64,000 nucleotides of DNA. Source: Nephrocerus scutellatus (lineage: Eukaryota > Arthropoda > Insecta > Diptera > Pipunculidae). The translations under genes and the position numbers were made by a program. Location: positions 56,776,432 to 56,840,431 of the forward strand of contig OX352761.1 of the NCBI GenBank assembly GCA_947095585.1, read 5' to 3'. This document shows positions 1-11,309 of this stretch, one piece after another. A model generated the notes under the pieces. It saw only the letters and a program-made list of their open reading frames with translations, was not told the origin of the DNA and ran no database searches. The stretch's first letter is position 1. Every line of letters begins with the position of its first letter.

Positions 1-127
1 CTGAAGAAAATGACTCTAAGTCTCTTTTCGAATATCTGGCTTTCGCATCATCCTATACAGCTTTACGAAAAAATTACATTAGCTTCCTCAAACAGATCTA
101 ATCAAGTAATTCTACCCCGTTTCTCAT

Positions 128-1323
128 CTATGACGTCCGAAGCGTAGTATTACTCGGACGACCCGTTCTTTTTCCATCCTGAGATAACCATATATTCAGC
201 CTCGGTCGTTGATAGTGCGACTGAATGTTGTTGCTGCTCCATGTTATTGGTCCACCTTTGAGCATGAAAACGTGATCTTCGTGTATGAATATCATTTGCA
301 TAGTCTGAGTATGAATATCAAACAAGTTGTTTAGAATTGATTGAAGGTTTGTATTCAACTCCTCGATTATTTGTGCCAATTAAATATTTAATTATTATTT
401 TTACTGCATTCCAATGTGCATCCGTGTGATTTGAGAGGAATCTGCTGACAACTCCCAATGCAAAAGAAATGTCGGGTCGACTGACTATAGCAGCAAATAT
501 TAGATAACCGACGGCTTCTCGATACGGTAACGATTTTTCTTTTGATACTTGACTATTATCTGTTGAAGTGAGATGTATCTGTGGATCAGCCGGAATGCTT
601 ATAGGATTTGCTGTTTCAAGGTTAAATCGAATTATAATTTGGTTTTTATAGTTTGTTTGATGAATAAAAATGGAACGTTTTTCACGATTTCGTTCTATTT
701 GCAGTCCAACAAAAATATCCGGTTCGTTAATTTTAACCTCGAAGGTAGCTTGAAGATGATGAAGTACTATTTTCAGTACCTCTTGGTTTCAGCCATGACT
801 AATCCATCATCAACATAGAGTATTAATAATACTTTCACAATATTGAATTGTCCTCGATAGACACAATTATCAGCATTACTTTGTACGAAGCCGTACTTGC
901 TCAAAAAAATACGAAAAGTTGTATTCCAACAGTGCGAAGCTTGTTTTAAGCCGTACAGTGTTTTTTTTAAATTTACATACCATGTTTGAACTGATGTTCG
1001 TCCTGTGTGGTGGAGTTAAATAAATGTCTTCTTGCAACTTGCCGTACAGGAACGCTGCTTTTATGTCGAACTGCATAATCTCAAAATTGTTTCATGCTGC
1101 AACGGAGAGAAGAATCCTAATTGAGTCAAAATGTGTTGTCGGTGCAAAACTTATTGTAGTCGATGCCCTGTTTTTGTGCATACTCTTTTGCACAAAGTCT
1201 TGATTTGTAACGAACAACATCTCCATTCGGATTTCTTTTAATTTTGAAAATCCATTTTGATCCAATAGTAGTTCCACCGGGTGGTAACTTAAACCTCCCA
1301 TGTATTGTTATTTTCGAGTGCAT
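128..1323 (-). pseudogene. copia reverse transcriptase and RNase H remnants
   Basis: Fragments in several frames match the copia polymerase. Positions 1126-1323 contain GSKWIFKIKRNPNGDVVRYK, and 876-1076 begins with the palm motif MQFDIKAAFLYG. The catalytic YVDD is encoded at about 806-817 on the minus strand, in YVDDGLVMAET. RNase H remnants continue at 400-560 and 128-379. At least five frame breaks separate the pieces. The enzyme would have copied element RNA into DNA; this copy cannot make it. No host gene is seen between here and base 1. Confidence 0.82.
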
Positions 1324-2437
1324 CTAATTCTTCCTGTGTTGACTTCGTCCAATTTTTCGCTTCTGAACATGATATCGCTTCCTCATACGTCTCAGGAATG
1401 TCAGCTTCAGCAAAATTCGTCTCGTAGTCGTATCGTGCAGGCATTCTGATTTTGTCGCGATTGCGTAAGTTGTAGTCAACATTGACTTGACTATTTATTG
1501 ACTGCTTTGTTGTTGCTTCTTGTTTCTCTAAATCGTCTTCTATGCCTTGAATTTCTTCAGTTCTGTTATTTTCAGATTCATGAATTTTTGTTTGGTTTTC
1601 GTGTTGATTTGATTGAGTACAACCATCATTAGTGTAGTCTTCTATTATTTGTATCTCAACCGTATTTCTTGGAAAACGAACAGCTGCATTTTTGTTAAAA
1701 ATAACGTTGCGAGAAACTTTGATTTTTCCGGATTCTTCATCATAAAGGTGATAATTCGTAGAATTTCCATCGTAGCCAACGAACATAAGTTTTTTAAACT
1801 TTGGATCCAGTTTTGTACGAAGCTCTTTTGGAATATGGTCCAATATAGGCTTTTTGCCTGTTCATAATTCGTATGGTGTTGAATCGGGTGCTTGAGTGGT
1901 TGGAGTGCGATTTAGAATATACACTGCTGTGTTGACAGCTTCACTCCACAAATTAATTGGAACATCCTTTGCATATATCATCCATCGTGCACTCTCCATG
2001 ATAGTTCTCATGTCTCGTTCCGCTCTCCCATTCTGTTTGGGTGTATAGGGAGCTGTTGTTTCCAAAAATATTCCATTTTTCGAGAGATACTCCTTGAAAA
2101 TGTTGTTAAAGTATTCGGTTCCGTTATCAACGTGTAAGACTTTTGGTGGCGACCCGAACTTGTTACGTGAGTGATTGACAAAATCTTTAAAAGAGTCGAA
2201 AGCATCTGATTTATGTTTAATAAGGTAAACGATACGATAACCGGAGCTGTCATCTTTGAAGAGAATGAAATATCTTACTCCACTGACTGATGGTTCAGAC
2301 ATGAGACCACATACGTCACTGTGTATAAACTCGCCCGGTTTGGTTTTTCTGTTTACTACTGTTTTAAATGGTAACTTGTGACCTTTTCCATATACATGCT
2401 TTACAGAAAATTTTTTTGATGTTATCGATACTGACAT
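1289..2437 (-). pseudogene. copia integrase and linker to reverse transcriptase
   Basis: Two frames cover this part. The 191-codon frame 1862-2437 holds the DDE integrase core. The acidic residues are D41 (IHSDVCG), D104 (HVDNGTEYF) and E140 (NGRAERD), with exactly 35 residues between the last two, as expected for retroviral-type integrases. The frame ends in a stop and continues at 1843-1289. There the VGYDGNSTNYHLYDEESGK block is the typical copia post-integrase region, followed by an acidic linker. The last part, EEAISCSEAKNWTKSTQEEL, is the beginning of the reverse transcriptase. The N-terminal zinc-binding part of the integrase is broken by frameshifts upstream. Confidence 0.88.
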
Positions 2438-2491
2438 TCTTAATGTCTCCCTTGGTTACCATTTCTTTTAACTTGCTTGCTTGCTTGCTTG

Positions 2492-3737
2492 TTAATATGT
2501 CCAAGTCTCTCGTGCCATAGTTTTATGTCCACACTGGTCGTTGCATTCGCTTCTGAGACAGTGAAATAACAATCGGTATATATTGTTTGATTCTCGAATC
2601 TCGTAGGCTACTATATTGTTGTTTTCGTAAACTTCAGCATGGTTGTCTTCTTTGATAATCTTCATGCCTTTCGCCTTTATTACACCTTCGGAAAATACAT
2701 TTTTCTTGAGATCCGCTACGTATAATACATTTGTTACTGTTGATTCGTGACACTTTTCTCCGATAAGTTTTTGAATTTTTACGGTACATTTTCCTTTGAC
2801 AACTAGACCTTGAATATTTCCAACTTTTACTGAAGCGTGTTCGTGCATTGTTTGGAAAATAGAAAAATATTCACGTTTATGTGTCATATGCGCGGATGCG
2901 CCACTATCCATTATCCTGTTGTTTTCAACAATCAAAAATGCTGTGTCATTTGATTGTGAATGTTTATTTTCTTTTGAATCAGCATGTTTCTTTTCTCCTC
3001 GATTTTTCTTAGGAGCCCGACATTGACTATCAAAATGCCCCTTCTTTTGACAATTATAGCATGTTACTCGAGGTCGATTACTTTTTCTTTCGATTGAATT
3101 CCGTTTAATTGATGAACTGCTGCATCCTGCCTTGGTTACTTGCAATGCCGAGTCTGATTCTTCATATGACATTAGACTGGCATCTTCGTCCAAAAGACGT
3201 GCTCTAAGATTAGCTATCGTTTGCTTTGCCCCATCCATCGATATCCAGGCTTGTCTTAAATTTCTGTTTTTTTGAGGCAAGCTTCCAAGTATTTTTGTAA
3301 TGATCGCTACGTCACTGACCTCTTCTCCTGTTTCTTTAATATGTTGTGCCAAATTTTCTACCTTTGCGATGTGCTGGGAAATGATGTCACTTGAGATCAT
3401 TTTATATTGATGGAATCGCTCATGCACTATAATTTTATTCATTTCCGTCTTTTGTTCGTAAATGGAATCTAACTTGATGATTATCTCACTTGACGACTTG
3501 CAATTTTCCACCAACGTAATTTGATCAAGAGCCATTGCGGAGGTTAAGGTGAACATGGCGTTCGCGTCATCCTTAATCCATTTTTGTGTTCCTGTGTTTT
3601 TGTTTTATCTGGCTTTACTTCGTCACCATTTATAATGTCTTGTAGACCTTTTGCTCGCAATGCACACATAATTTGGTACTTCCATTGTCGATAATTTCTA
3701 CCTTGTTGATATTCATAACATCTATTTTATCCGCCAT
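2492..3737 (-). pseudogene. copia gag and protease, frameshifted
   Basis: A likely start is the ATG at 3735-3737. The first 180 bases are in shifted frames, and a clean 354-codon frame then runs from 3556 to 2492. It shows a copia gag core, a basic stretch and one CCHC zinc knuckle, CYNCQKKGHFDSQC, near residues 166-179 of that frame. The protease motif IMDSGASAHMT follows near residue 215, then the start of the pre-integrase region. Gag packages the RNA and the aspartic protease cuts the polyprotein. The frame ends before the integrase, which continues in another frame. The family assignment is secure and the copy is non-functional. Confidence 0.88.
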
Positions 3738-3880
3738 ATTTGCTAGGTACAACGCTAATCGTAATGCATTTGTTCAATATAAAAAAAAATGAATGCACTT
3801 TTCTTTCCTCGTAGAAAGTAAACTTTGATGCCTATTTTTTTTATATTTTTGCAGACACAGAATTCGCTTACAATGCGATA

Positions 3881-3895
3881 TCTGGGCCTATAACC
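3881..3895 (-). promoter_or_regulatory. copia-type primer binding site
   Basis: The minus strand reads GGTTATAGGCCCAGA. Copia of Drosophila primes reverse transcription from an internal part of initiator tRNA-Met, and its primer site is very similar (established knowledge, recalled). The position, about 145 bases upstream of the gag start, fits. The left LTR should therefore end just above 3895, probably at the CA near 3903. Confidence 0.65.
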
Positions 3896-3903
3896 TTCTG
3901 ATA

Positions 3904-4305
3904 TTTCAAATGTGATTTCACAAGATGTATGATGATAAAAATTTCACAATAAAATACGTCTGACTCGTATGAAGAACAAAAACGGAAGAATAGATTTTTT
4001 TATTATCTTGAGTAAAACCTGTATGACATTAATTTATGTAAAAGTAGATCTAACGAACATGCCTAAAAAAGATTGACATTTTGACATTTACATTATTCAA
4101 TAATTTTTCTATTTATTTTCTATATTGTTATTTTCTAAAATAGTAAAATAAATTAGTGCTATCCGTGGAATAAAAACTGTTTCACACTATCTCTTTTCTG
4201 TCAAGATATTCGCTTTAATTATATTGCCCAGCACCTTTTTTACGGGCAGTCTTGTGCCGTTTCAAGGTTTTGGCGAGTCGAGATTCCGTAGTAAAATAAT
4301 TGGAG
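3904..4305 (-). other. AT-rich stretch, probable copia 5' LTR
   Basis: This lies directly upstream of the copia primer site and should contain its 5' LTR. There is no second LTR copy in the window to align it to, so neither boundary can be fixed. No coding potential is visible. Confidence 0.4.
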
Positions 4306-4566
4306 ATCCCACTGTAAGTTAAAGGCGATGTGTTGACAATCCAGACTAATATCGGTCAACACCCCCCAGGTATCGACCCTATCCCACTAGAGATGTATTA
4401 GCATCACAATTCACCTCAGCGATACCGAAAACTACAGAATCGATACTAATATCGGTCACCCTCCCCTCAGTTATTGACCTCATCCCCCTAGAGCTATCTT
4501 ACCATCACTATTAACTTCAGTGACCCCGAAAATCTATAGTTCAACTCAGCGACCCCGAAATATAGA
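4306..4566 (-). repeat. Helitron internal repeat fragment
   Basis: Two imperfect repeats of about 100 bp carry blocks such as CACTATTAACTTCAGTGACC and ACTAATATCGGTCACC. The same sequence occurs in reverse orientation inside the Helitron at 44,545-45,989 (tandem repeats at 44,790-45,090). This is therefore a displaced piece of that Helitron family. No terminal CTRR end is seen here. Confidence 0.65.
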
Positions 4567-4570
4567 ATTT

Positions 4571-4675
4571 TTTCTTCCGAAATATTTAACTCTGAATCTA
4601 TTGTGTACAGAAAGGACCGAAATGCTGATCTGTCTGGACAATTAAGAGGTGATGGAGTATTGCCCTTAAGTCTAT
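4571..4675 (+). pseudogene. Jockey-like endonuclease fragment
   Basis: About 105 bases closely match the plus-strand endonuclease sequence at 26,673-26,775, encoding the block SEIFNSEFIVYRKDRNADLS with minor changes. It is an isolated fragment of the same non-LTR family as the element at 25.85-44.05 kb. It ends abruptly on both sides. Confidence 0.75.
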
Positions 4676-4689
4676 AGCTAATATTAAAA

Positions 4690-4815
4690 AAGAGCAGGGT
4701 AGGCTGTGTCGAAGACACGGCCGTGGGTTTTGAGCGTGACAACGTCTGTCCGGGACGAAAGAAAAGAAAACAAAGATCTTTTTGTATGTAGGACATAAAC
4801 ACGGACGGATATATT
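4690..4815. repeat. dispersed repeat shared with 49,370-49,500
   Basis: The stretch around GACACGGCCGTGGGTTTTGA and GACGAAAGAAAAGAAAAC reappears in opposite orientation at 49,370-49,500. The element type is unknown. It contains no reading frame. The match is short and imperfect. Confidence 0.5.
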
Positions 4816-5420
4816 AAATTTTTTAGTAGATGCTTTTTATTCTTTTAAAATCTCATGCTTTTTTATTTTTAATTTTTTATTTAACCAAGCCTTTTCCACA
4901 TCACCCAATGGGGTAAGCTTTCAGATGCGTTTTTTTTACATGCTCTCCCCAGTAGGAATAATGCATGAGTTCTAGAAAGAACTTTTTGTGGCTTAAAGTC
5001 GTAACTCGAAGCACCTCAGCAAGCTACTGCTGCCTCTGAGAACTTGATCAGATATCTCAGCCATCGATGGAGTTTAGGCATGCATACATGATTCCTATAC
5101 CACTGGCGTACCAGCGCCAGCTGTGGGACTTACAGATTCCTGGTTACCCCATGCATAGTTTAAATCGAATAAGGCTACCACGAAAGATAACCGTGTTGCC
5201 CCTTATACTTAAATCAAAAACTACTTATAAACTACATACTTAAAATCTGGATTGCGATCTATATATAAAGCATTTGTATTGGACTGCCAAACCCTTCAAC
5301 CAAAGTTTGAGGAATGTCCATCCACTTCTCTTGTGAAACTTAATCAACTACGTATGTTAAGCACGTTAAATTCTGGCCCGGACAGCATCTTAAAAGTGGG
5401 AGAAAACAATTAAGTAGAAA
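4816..5420. other. no gene seen
   Basis: Poly-T and AT-rich sequence, then about 400 bases of mixed composition without a long reading frame or a recognised repeat partner in the window. The last part may be 3' untranslated sequence of the RTE-like relic that follows on the minus strand. Confidence 0.4.
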
Positions 5421-6755
5421 TTAACGCCTCCAAAACCCAATGCTGTCTCCTGTCATCCAAGCGAAACTAAAATCCAATGCCATTATCCATGAATGGCACT
5501 TGCATTGAAGAAACTGAAAAACTGGTATCCCTAAATTCTGGCCGTCCTGGTGTACGCCATTCGTCCAGCGTAGGCTTGGCCGGCCTCGTGTTCCATAAAT
5601 CCTACCGCAAAGGACTTTCCGAGCATGATCCTCTTCGCTCAGGTGTCCTGTCCACCGGAGCCTACCGAACTTAAATTTCTTTACGATGTCGACATCGCGG
5701 TAACGCTCGTAGATCTCATCATTATAGTATCCGGAATAGTCCTTCTTCACATACGGGGCGAACAATTCTCCGTAACACTTTTCTCTCGAACGATCAGAAG
5801 GCTTTTTGCTAAGCACCCAAGTCTCGGATCCATATGTAAGTATTGTCTTATATATCAGCAGCTTGGATGTTATGGTTAAGTTCCTGGAATTGAAGAGTCT
5901 TGACAGACTATAGTAGACTTTGTTGGCTTTAATTAACCGTGCGCGTATTTCTGGTTCCATGATGTTATCGACTGCTACAGTTGACCCGAGATGGTTAAAG
6001 GATTCCCCTACTTCAAATTAGCGCTCCACTATTTGAATTGTGGGACCAATGTAGGATCTCCTACCCGCAAACCTGGCCACCATGCACTTTGTTTTGCTCT
6101 CATTTATGTACAGCCCCAGAATTCGTGCCGCCTCCTATATCTGAATGAAAGCTGCCTGTACAGCTCTTCGGTTTCTACCAACGATGTCAATATCGTCTGC
6201 GTAAGCCAGTATCTGAATGGACCTATAGAGGATTGTTCCTCTCGCCGTTACGTCAGAGTCTCGGATCACTTTCTCCAACGCCAGGTTGAAGAGGACGCAG
6301 GCCAGTCCATCCCCTTGTCGGAGCCCGTTATAGATGTTGAATGGGCTTGATATTGATCCGGATATTTTTACTTGGCTTAAAGCATTGGTCATGGTCAAGC
6401 TACATAGTCGTGTCAGTTTATTTGGGATGCCAAATTCTCTCATGGGCTTATAAAGTTCTACTCTGCCTATGCTATCATAGGCGGCTTTAAAGTCTATACA
6501 AATATGGTGTAGTGAGTTTTGAAACTCTAGACATTTTTCCATCAACTGCCTAAGGGTATAAATCTGATCAGTTGTTGATTTGCCTGGGAAGAAGCCACAC
6601 TGGTATGGACCAATAATGACTTTAGCGTATGGGGTTATCCTGTCTTCAAGGATAGAGGAGAAAATCTTATACGCGTTACTCAACAACGTTATACCACGAT
6701 AATTGCTGCATTTTGTAAAATCTCACTTCTTATGTAAGGGGCACAGCACATATTC
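5421..6755 (-). pseudogene. RTE-like non-LTR reverse transcriptase, 5' truncated
   Basis: The minus strand encodes an RTE-like polymerase in two main frames. Frame 6135-6686 covers fingers and palm, with YQCGFFPGKSTTDQIYTLRQ, IDFKAAYDS, GLRQGDGLACVLFNLALEKV and the catalytic YADD in LAYADDIDIVGRNRR. Frame 5421-5960 covers the thumb and C-terminal part, ending near KVLCGRIYGTRGRPSLRW. The copy is cut at the 5' side near 6755, so the endonuclease is missing. A TGA interrupts the segment just upstream of 6686. A second copy of this family lies on the opposite strand at 49,861-52,398. RTE is my best clade call; another non-LTR clade is possible. Confidence 0.83.
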
Positions 6756-6799
6756 ACCGTCGCAAAAAATGTGGCGAAATGTTGAGTTTTTCTAACATG

Positions 6800-7005
6800 G
6801 TGTAAGATATAGTTACTCCGTCTGATCTGGCTATCATCTACAAGGCTTTTAATCGCCCTAAACTTGACTACAACTGTCATATCTGGTCTGGTGCCCCTAA
6901 AACATCATCTTCAACTAGATAAAATACAAAACCGTGCGATAAAACTTATTGGTGACGAGGAATCAATAGATTCGCATGAACAACGCAGGAACGTTTCCTG
7001 CTTGC
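6800..7005 (+). pseudogene. non-LTR reverse transcriptase C-terminal tail
   Basis: Plus-strand fragments read IIYKAFNRPKLDYNCHIWSG and, after a frameshift, DKIQNRAIKLIGDEESIDSH. These blocks are typical of the thumb and tail of insect non-LTR polymerases of the Jockey/R1/LOA group. The fragment is only about 200 bases long, with sharp edges against the RTE relic on the left and the Helitron on the right. The exact clade is not determined. Confidence 0.65.
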
Positions 7006-7099
7006 TGCATTACATCTGTTTCGACGTCTTTATAATGCGATTTAAGACTTTGTACGTTTAAATTCAGACTTGTGATCTGAGAAGCTGTTGTAGAATCAC

Positions 7100-8124
7100 A
7101 AAACGTCTGCGCTGTTTTCGTAAGCGTAGGAATAGATAGTGTTGGTCAAGTCGTTTAAACTCTTCCCTAATCTCTCGCATGGCAGCGCATCATTTCTCCG
7201 CATTCCGTGTACGAATCGAAGCGGGGCATCTTTTTCGGTGGTTATTTATAAGCCATCGAGAGTTGTCACTCGACTTAGTGCAACATACACCAACTGTTGC
7301 GGTTTCTTTGCCGAGTATCTGTACACGATTTCATTGAATGTCCCTCCTTGCGATTTATGTATAGTTATCGCACAAGCAGATACTAATGGAAATTGTTTTC
7401 GCTTGCATTTTACTCTTTTGCTCAGAGTAATGTTGAGGATACGCTGATGAAGTGGAACCTAAGACAATGAAAGTTCGCCTGGCTTGCTGAGCACATGTGG
7501 GCGACGTTTTATTTTTGTTTGTGTGCCAATGGATTGCTGCGCGAACTCGAACCAAAGAGTCATTTGTGTTTCCGAACTGAAAAGAGAAACTTCTGCGGCA
7601 TCTAAATGTGAAGGACCCGGAACGGCTATGTTTTCGTTTTCGCCATTATCGACTGATCGTATTCGCTCTATGTGGTGCAGAGTGCCGATTGTACCGTTTA
7701 CCAAGCCGTCGGTGATATCACTATTTGCAGTTATCATGTAGGGATAACCCACTGCGAGAGGAATTGTACAAGGGACTCCATCTGTTTCTGCCACTGTCAG
7801 TCGGTGAAGCTTGCCACGGCATTCGTTTTTCTCAGCGGGTGTGGTGTAACCTATCAGAATATATCGGGCAGTGCAGTGAAGGGCGTTGCTTATGGCATTT
7901 CGATTGTAACCATCCACTTCCTGGTTTCTGTCGAAGAGGCGGACAGCATTGGGAACGTTCGTCTTGCACCAAGATAAAGTCTTGTGCCTAGACTCAATTA
8001 ATTTCAATTCATCTTCGGTAAGTTTCTCTCCGTTTCCTACTTTTGTGAGGATAGCAGAAAACCTTTCGTCAGACTGCCTGACTACTCTATTTAAAGGAAA
8101 GTAATCGAGACTCTGCCAAAGCAC
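7100..8124 (-). pseudogene. Helitron PIF1-like helicase, C-terminal half
   Basis: Frame 7459-8124 (221 codons) has FNRVVRQ-like and YNRNAISNALH blocks and PYMITANSDITDGLVNGTIG, typical of the RecA2 half of PIF1-family helicases. After a frame break near 7450 the last motifs follow in another frame: ITIHKSQGGTFNEI and VYVALSRVTTLDGLYI. These are motifs V and VI, which couple ATP hydrolysis to DNA unwinding. This part has no partner in the right Helitron copy, whose homology ends at the equivalent of 8141. A frameshift at about 8100 separates it from the N-terminal half. Confidence 0.85.
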
Positions 8125-9072
8125 AGTCCTCCAACTTTATTCACCGGTGTAGAGTAGCATGGAAATGCCCGCACTGGTGGCAGTTGCCTGAAATCTCCAC
8201 AGAGATAAATGTGTAAGCCACCAAACGGTTTGTCGTAAGTTGCGGTAATCTGTTGCAACCTGTCATTGGTTTTCTGCAACACTGTAGCACTAAGCATGCT
8301 AATTTCGTCGATTACAATGCACTTCACTCCGACAAACATGTTCCGGTAGCCGTGAAGAACTTCGGTTCGAAGCGCAGACGCCTGTCTGGACAAACTCAAA
8401 CGAAAAGCCGAGTGAACTGTAGTTCCATTAATCGCCACTGCCGCTTTCCCAGTGCTCGCACAAGCCACATATGCATTACACATTTTTCCACATCCCGCCG
8501 ACCCAGTGAAGAAAATTTGCAGCGGTTCTGAGTCGGAATTGTGCATCCGATGAATGGCTTCAAGAATAAGTTCGCGCTGTTCTGGATTCGTGCTCCGCAA
8601 CATTTCGCAGTAACTCAGTTTTGACATTACATTTGAGCGATTACGCACAGCTGATATACCGGTACGAGCTTCAACGAATTTTAAGTCATCGTCGTTTTCG
8701 GCGCCGTCTTCTCCAAGCAGTTGTTCTACTAATTCGTTGCGCGTTACTGGTTCATCTGGTCTTTCGGTGTGGTTGTCATTTTCACCGAGAACGCACCAAG
8801 GCCAATATTTCCGCCATCAACTGCTCAATGTTCACATTTGCTTCGAACAGACGTTGACGCTTCATAATGATCTGCTCATTAATATCGTACAGTTCGAGAA
8901 AATGGTTTCTGTCTAAGATTTCCACAAGTTCGCTGCGAAACGGCACATATAGCAGGACCATCTCCCTTTTATAATTCACCGTGTCATCCAATTTGTAGTG
9001 CCTACAGCGAATAACTCGAGACTGAGCTCGTTTTCGGTAATCACGGTTGCCAATATTTCTCGGTGCTTGCAC
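8091..9072 (-). pseudogene. Helitron PIF1-like helicase, N-terminal half (left copy)
   Basis: Frame 8091-8648 encodes the ATPase core: Walker A as TGSAGCGKM, then DEISMLSATVLQKTN (Walker B region) and GGLHIYLCGDFRQLPPV (motif III). The strict GKT/S of Walker A is GKM here. Frame 8782-9072 upstream carries the linker from the Rep part, with VPFRSELVEILDRN. A base change near 8795 shifts the frame relative to the right copy, where the same stretch reads through. The two copies are almost identical at the protein level. Confidence 0.85.
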
Positions 9073-10833
9073 ACCCTCTTCCTCACCGATATTGTCGTTG
9101 TTTTCTACAACTCCATCCTCATCGGGACAGTCATGTTTTGATATACCAGGCTACGAATTCCGCCAGATAGATAGCCTCTAACTCTTGCACAGTGTCTCGA
9201 TCAACGCAATCGTGTTTGGCATTTCTTCACAAATATTCTCTTTGGGATCGTTGTTAAGCCACAACAATATGAGCGTGTGGGCTACCCCTGTGTTGAAATT
9301 CTATTCGTGTAAAGAAATCCAAGACTTTGTAACAACCGAACGGATTGTAATGGTACTGCGATTACAACATGTTCATAAAACAGTCAACCAATTTGTAAAA
9401 GTAAATACAACAAGTGACCGGATCCTCACTGACGAGGGTACACCGCTGTGATCGATTCATCGATTCCGCATCGACACCGGGAAATCGTGCACTTAATCTA
9501 TTCAATAAATTAAGAAATGCTGGCCATCTTATTTCGTTTGCGCTAAGCGTCAGGAACATCGTCGGTTTGCCAAGTTGTCGAATCATTGCAAAAAGATCTC
9601 TCTTGCGACTTGACCAGTATTGCACAGAATTGGGTACATACTTTCAGAATGCCAAATTCTTTTCCAAACAGTTTTCCAGGTACTCCCTGTCCTCTAACAT
9701 TCGACGTGTAACGTTCTCAGTGGCGGAAATTGATCTGAAAGTGTTATATATTCCTTCAACCATTCGCAAGCGTAATATCTTCACCGCAACATACAACACT
9801 TTCTGTGGAGTAGCGCTGCGTCGATCCGCTCGACGAATCTCACTGGTGGCCATCATATAAGGTGTAACCGAAACGTTCATGTTATATTTTCTCGGTTCAC
9901 CTTTCTTGAAACCGAGGGGAATGACGATTCCTCTGCGTGCTTATCATATATTATGCTAAGCGGTGTGGCTTTGTGCCCCGGTGCAATATCCAAACAGTCG
10001 TCTTCATTCCAAATCATTGTATGCTGTCTAGCCGATAGTACCTCGGACTCTGAAGCTGTGTCAGCACGCATATCCTCTATATCTATCGGATCTATCAATC
10101 TTCGGTTTGTTTGCTCATGTTCTCCGATCGAATTCAAACGAGACAAATCTAATTTGATATCATACAACCGGTACAGACCTTTGTAATACCTCCAACCATG
10201 TACGAATGGTTCGTTTGTTTACATGACCCCTTAAGTAAACGGATTTATGTGCCAAGTTTCGTTTAATATTTATATTAATAGTTTGATCTTCTTCGAGTCG
10301 TCTAGGAAGGCAATTAACCATTTACGGAACATTTACAGGCACGTTAATTACTTGGCCGACAATACCGTAGGCAAAATCATATCGCAAACGGCGCACTTGC
10401 ATAAAAGGCAATCTTGGTGAAATTAAACGTTCGCTAATGGGATCGAGGGTAGGCAGTCTGGCAGGTTTCTCTGGATACATGAATCCATTTACCTTTGCCA
10501 AACTCGTCATCTTACCACGTAACAATGAACCAATGAACTTTTGCAATTAGAACAAAGAAAATATTTTGACCTTATTATTTCTAATAGGCAGTATTATGCC
10601 AGTTAATAATTGCTTCAATGTGTTTTGCGGTCGCTGGTGTCAAGTCTTTATGAAACCACAACCAATCGCACATCTAACAGTTGTATCCGAATTGTTTCTC
10701 AGTGAATCTCATTTTGAAACGCGCATTCGAATGAGCCCACTTGTTTTCCCAGTTTTGCCTTTTGTTGATAGCAGTCATGTTTTCCCGTTCGTTGTAAAAC
10801 GCGCGCGTTTCTCGTGTCGATATCCCTTCATTT
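8141..10833. repeat. inverted repeat, left arm (2.69 kb)
   Basis: This arm is the reverse complement of 12,018-14,708 with only scattered substitutions and short indels. One visible difference is an 8-bp loss near 10,586 relative to the right arm. The outer boundary is the TCACCGG at 8141 and the inner boundary is the ATTT after TATCCCTTC near 10,833. It coincides with Helitron coding sequence. Confidence 0.92.
9190..10546 (-). pseudogene. Helitron Rep (HUH endonuclease) and N-terminal domain (left copy)
   Basis: The minus strand encodes, in broken frames, an N-terminal block with NGFMYPEKPARLPTLDPISE and PRLPFMQVRRLRYDFAYGIV (10,322-10,546). A middle part follows (9877-10,167), then a domain ending in PTMFLTLSANE (9362-9625). 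The HUH motif lies just below 9320 and is readable in the right copy as HRGSPHAHILLWL. In Helitrons this endonuclease nicks DNA and links to it through tyrosine. At least four stops or frameshifts are present. Confidence 0.82.
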
Positions 10834-11309
10834 AAAAAAATTGTAGCAAAAGATTTAATTAAAATGAGTTACAAACGAACAGCATGTTTTAATTATAAGT
10901 TATATATGCTATATCAGTTACTACAGAAACAAAATTTAACGTGTGCAAACGTAAATTCGCGTGAAAGAACATTCCGTGGTCTTGTGTGACAACAGTGCTT
11001 GACAAAATGTAAGCGAAAACTAGTTTCTGTGGCACCGGATATAGAATGAAGCCAATAACGGTAAAATAAAATAAACAGTCAAATTTAAAACTCAATCCGT
11101 TGGTCATGTGTGATCACTGCGATAAATGGACAAAACATCTTCATTATCATCACCTATCTCTCTTGCACTTTTAGAATAAAATAACGAACAAATCCATAGT
11201 ATGAATATGAAATAAAGACGAACATAATGAAGAAGGAAATTCAACAAATGCAGCAAAGAAGAACAAAGCAACTTTAAGATCATATTTAATACAAGGAACA
11301 ATTGTAGCA
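10834..11309. other. spacer of the Helitron palindrome, no gene seen
   Basis: AT-rich sequence with no long reading frame on the plus strand and no repeat partner in the window. It probably belongs to the 5' untranslated part of the right-hand Helitron. Confidence 0.4.

Larger units (their letters stand above)
1..3903 (-). mobile_element. Ty1/copia LTR retrotransposon, decayed, continues past the left edge
   Basis: Read on the minus strand, the segment has the copia order gag, zinc knuckle, protease, integrase, reverse transcriptase, RNase H. In Ty1/copia the integrase comes before the reverse transcriptase, and that order is seen here. The 5' end lies near 3903, just upstream of a copia-type primer site at 3881-3895. 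The 3' end and 3' LTR lie beyond base 1. The reading frame is broken many times, so this is a dead copy. Confidence in the superfamily is high; the exact LTR limits are not resolved. Confidence 0.9.
7006..10833 (-). mobile_element. Helitron relic, left copy
   Basis: On the minus strand this copy runs from the N-terminal region through the Rep domain to a full PIF1-type helicase C-terminus. Helitrons transpose by a rolling-circle mechanism using a fused HUH endonuclease (Rep) and 5'-3' helicase. The 3' end near 7006 shows no clear CTRR end or hairpin, so it is probably truncated there. The 5' side stops at 10,833, where inverted homology with the right copy also ends. Several frameshifts make it inactive. 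Confidence 0.85.
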
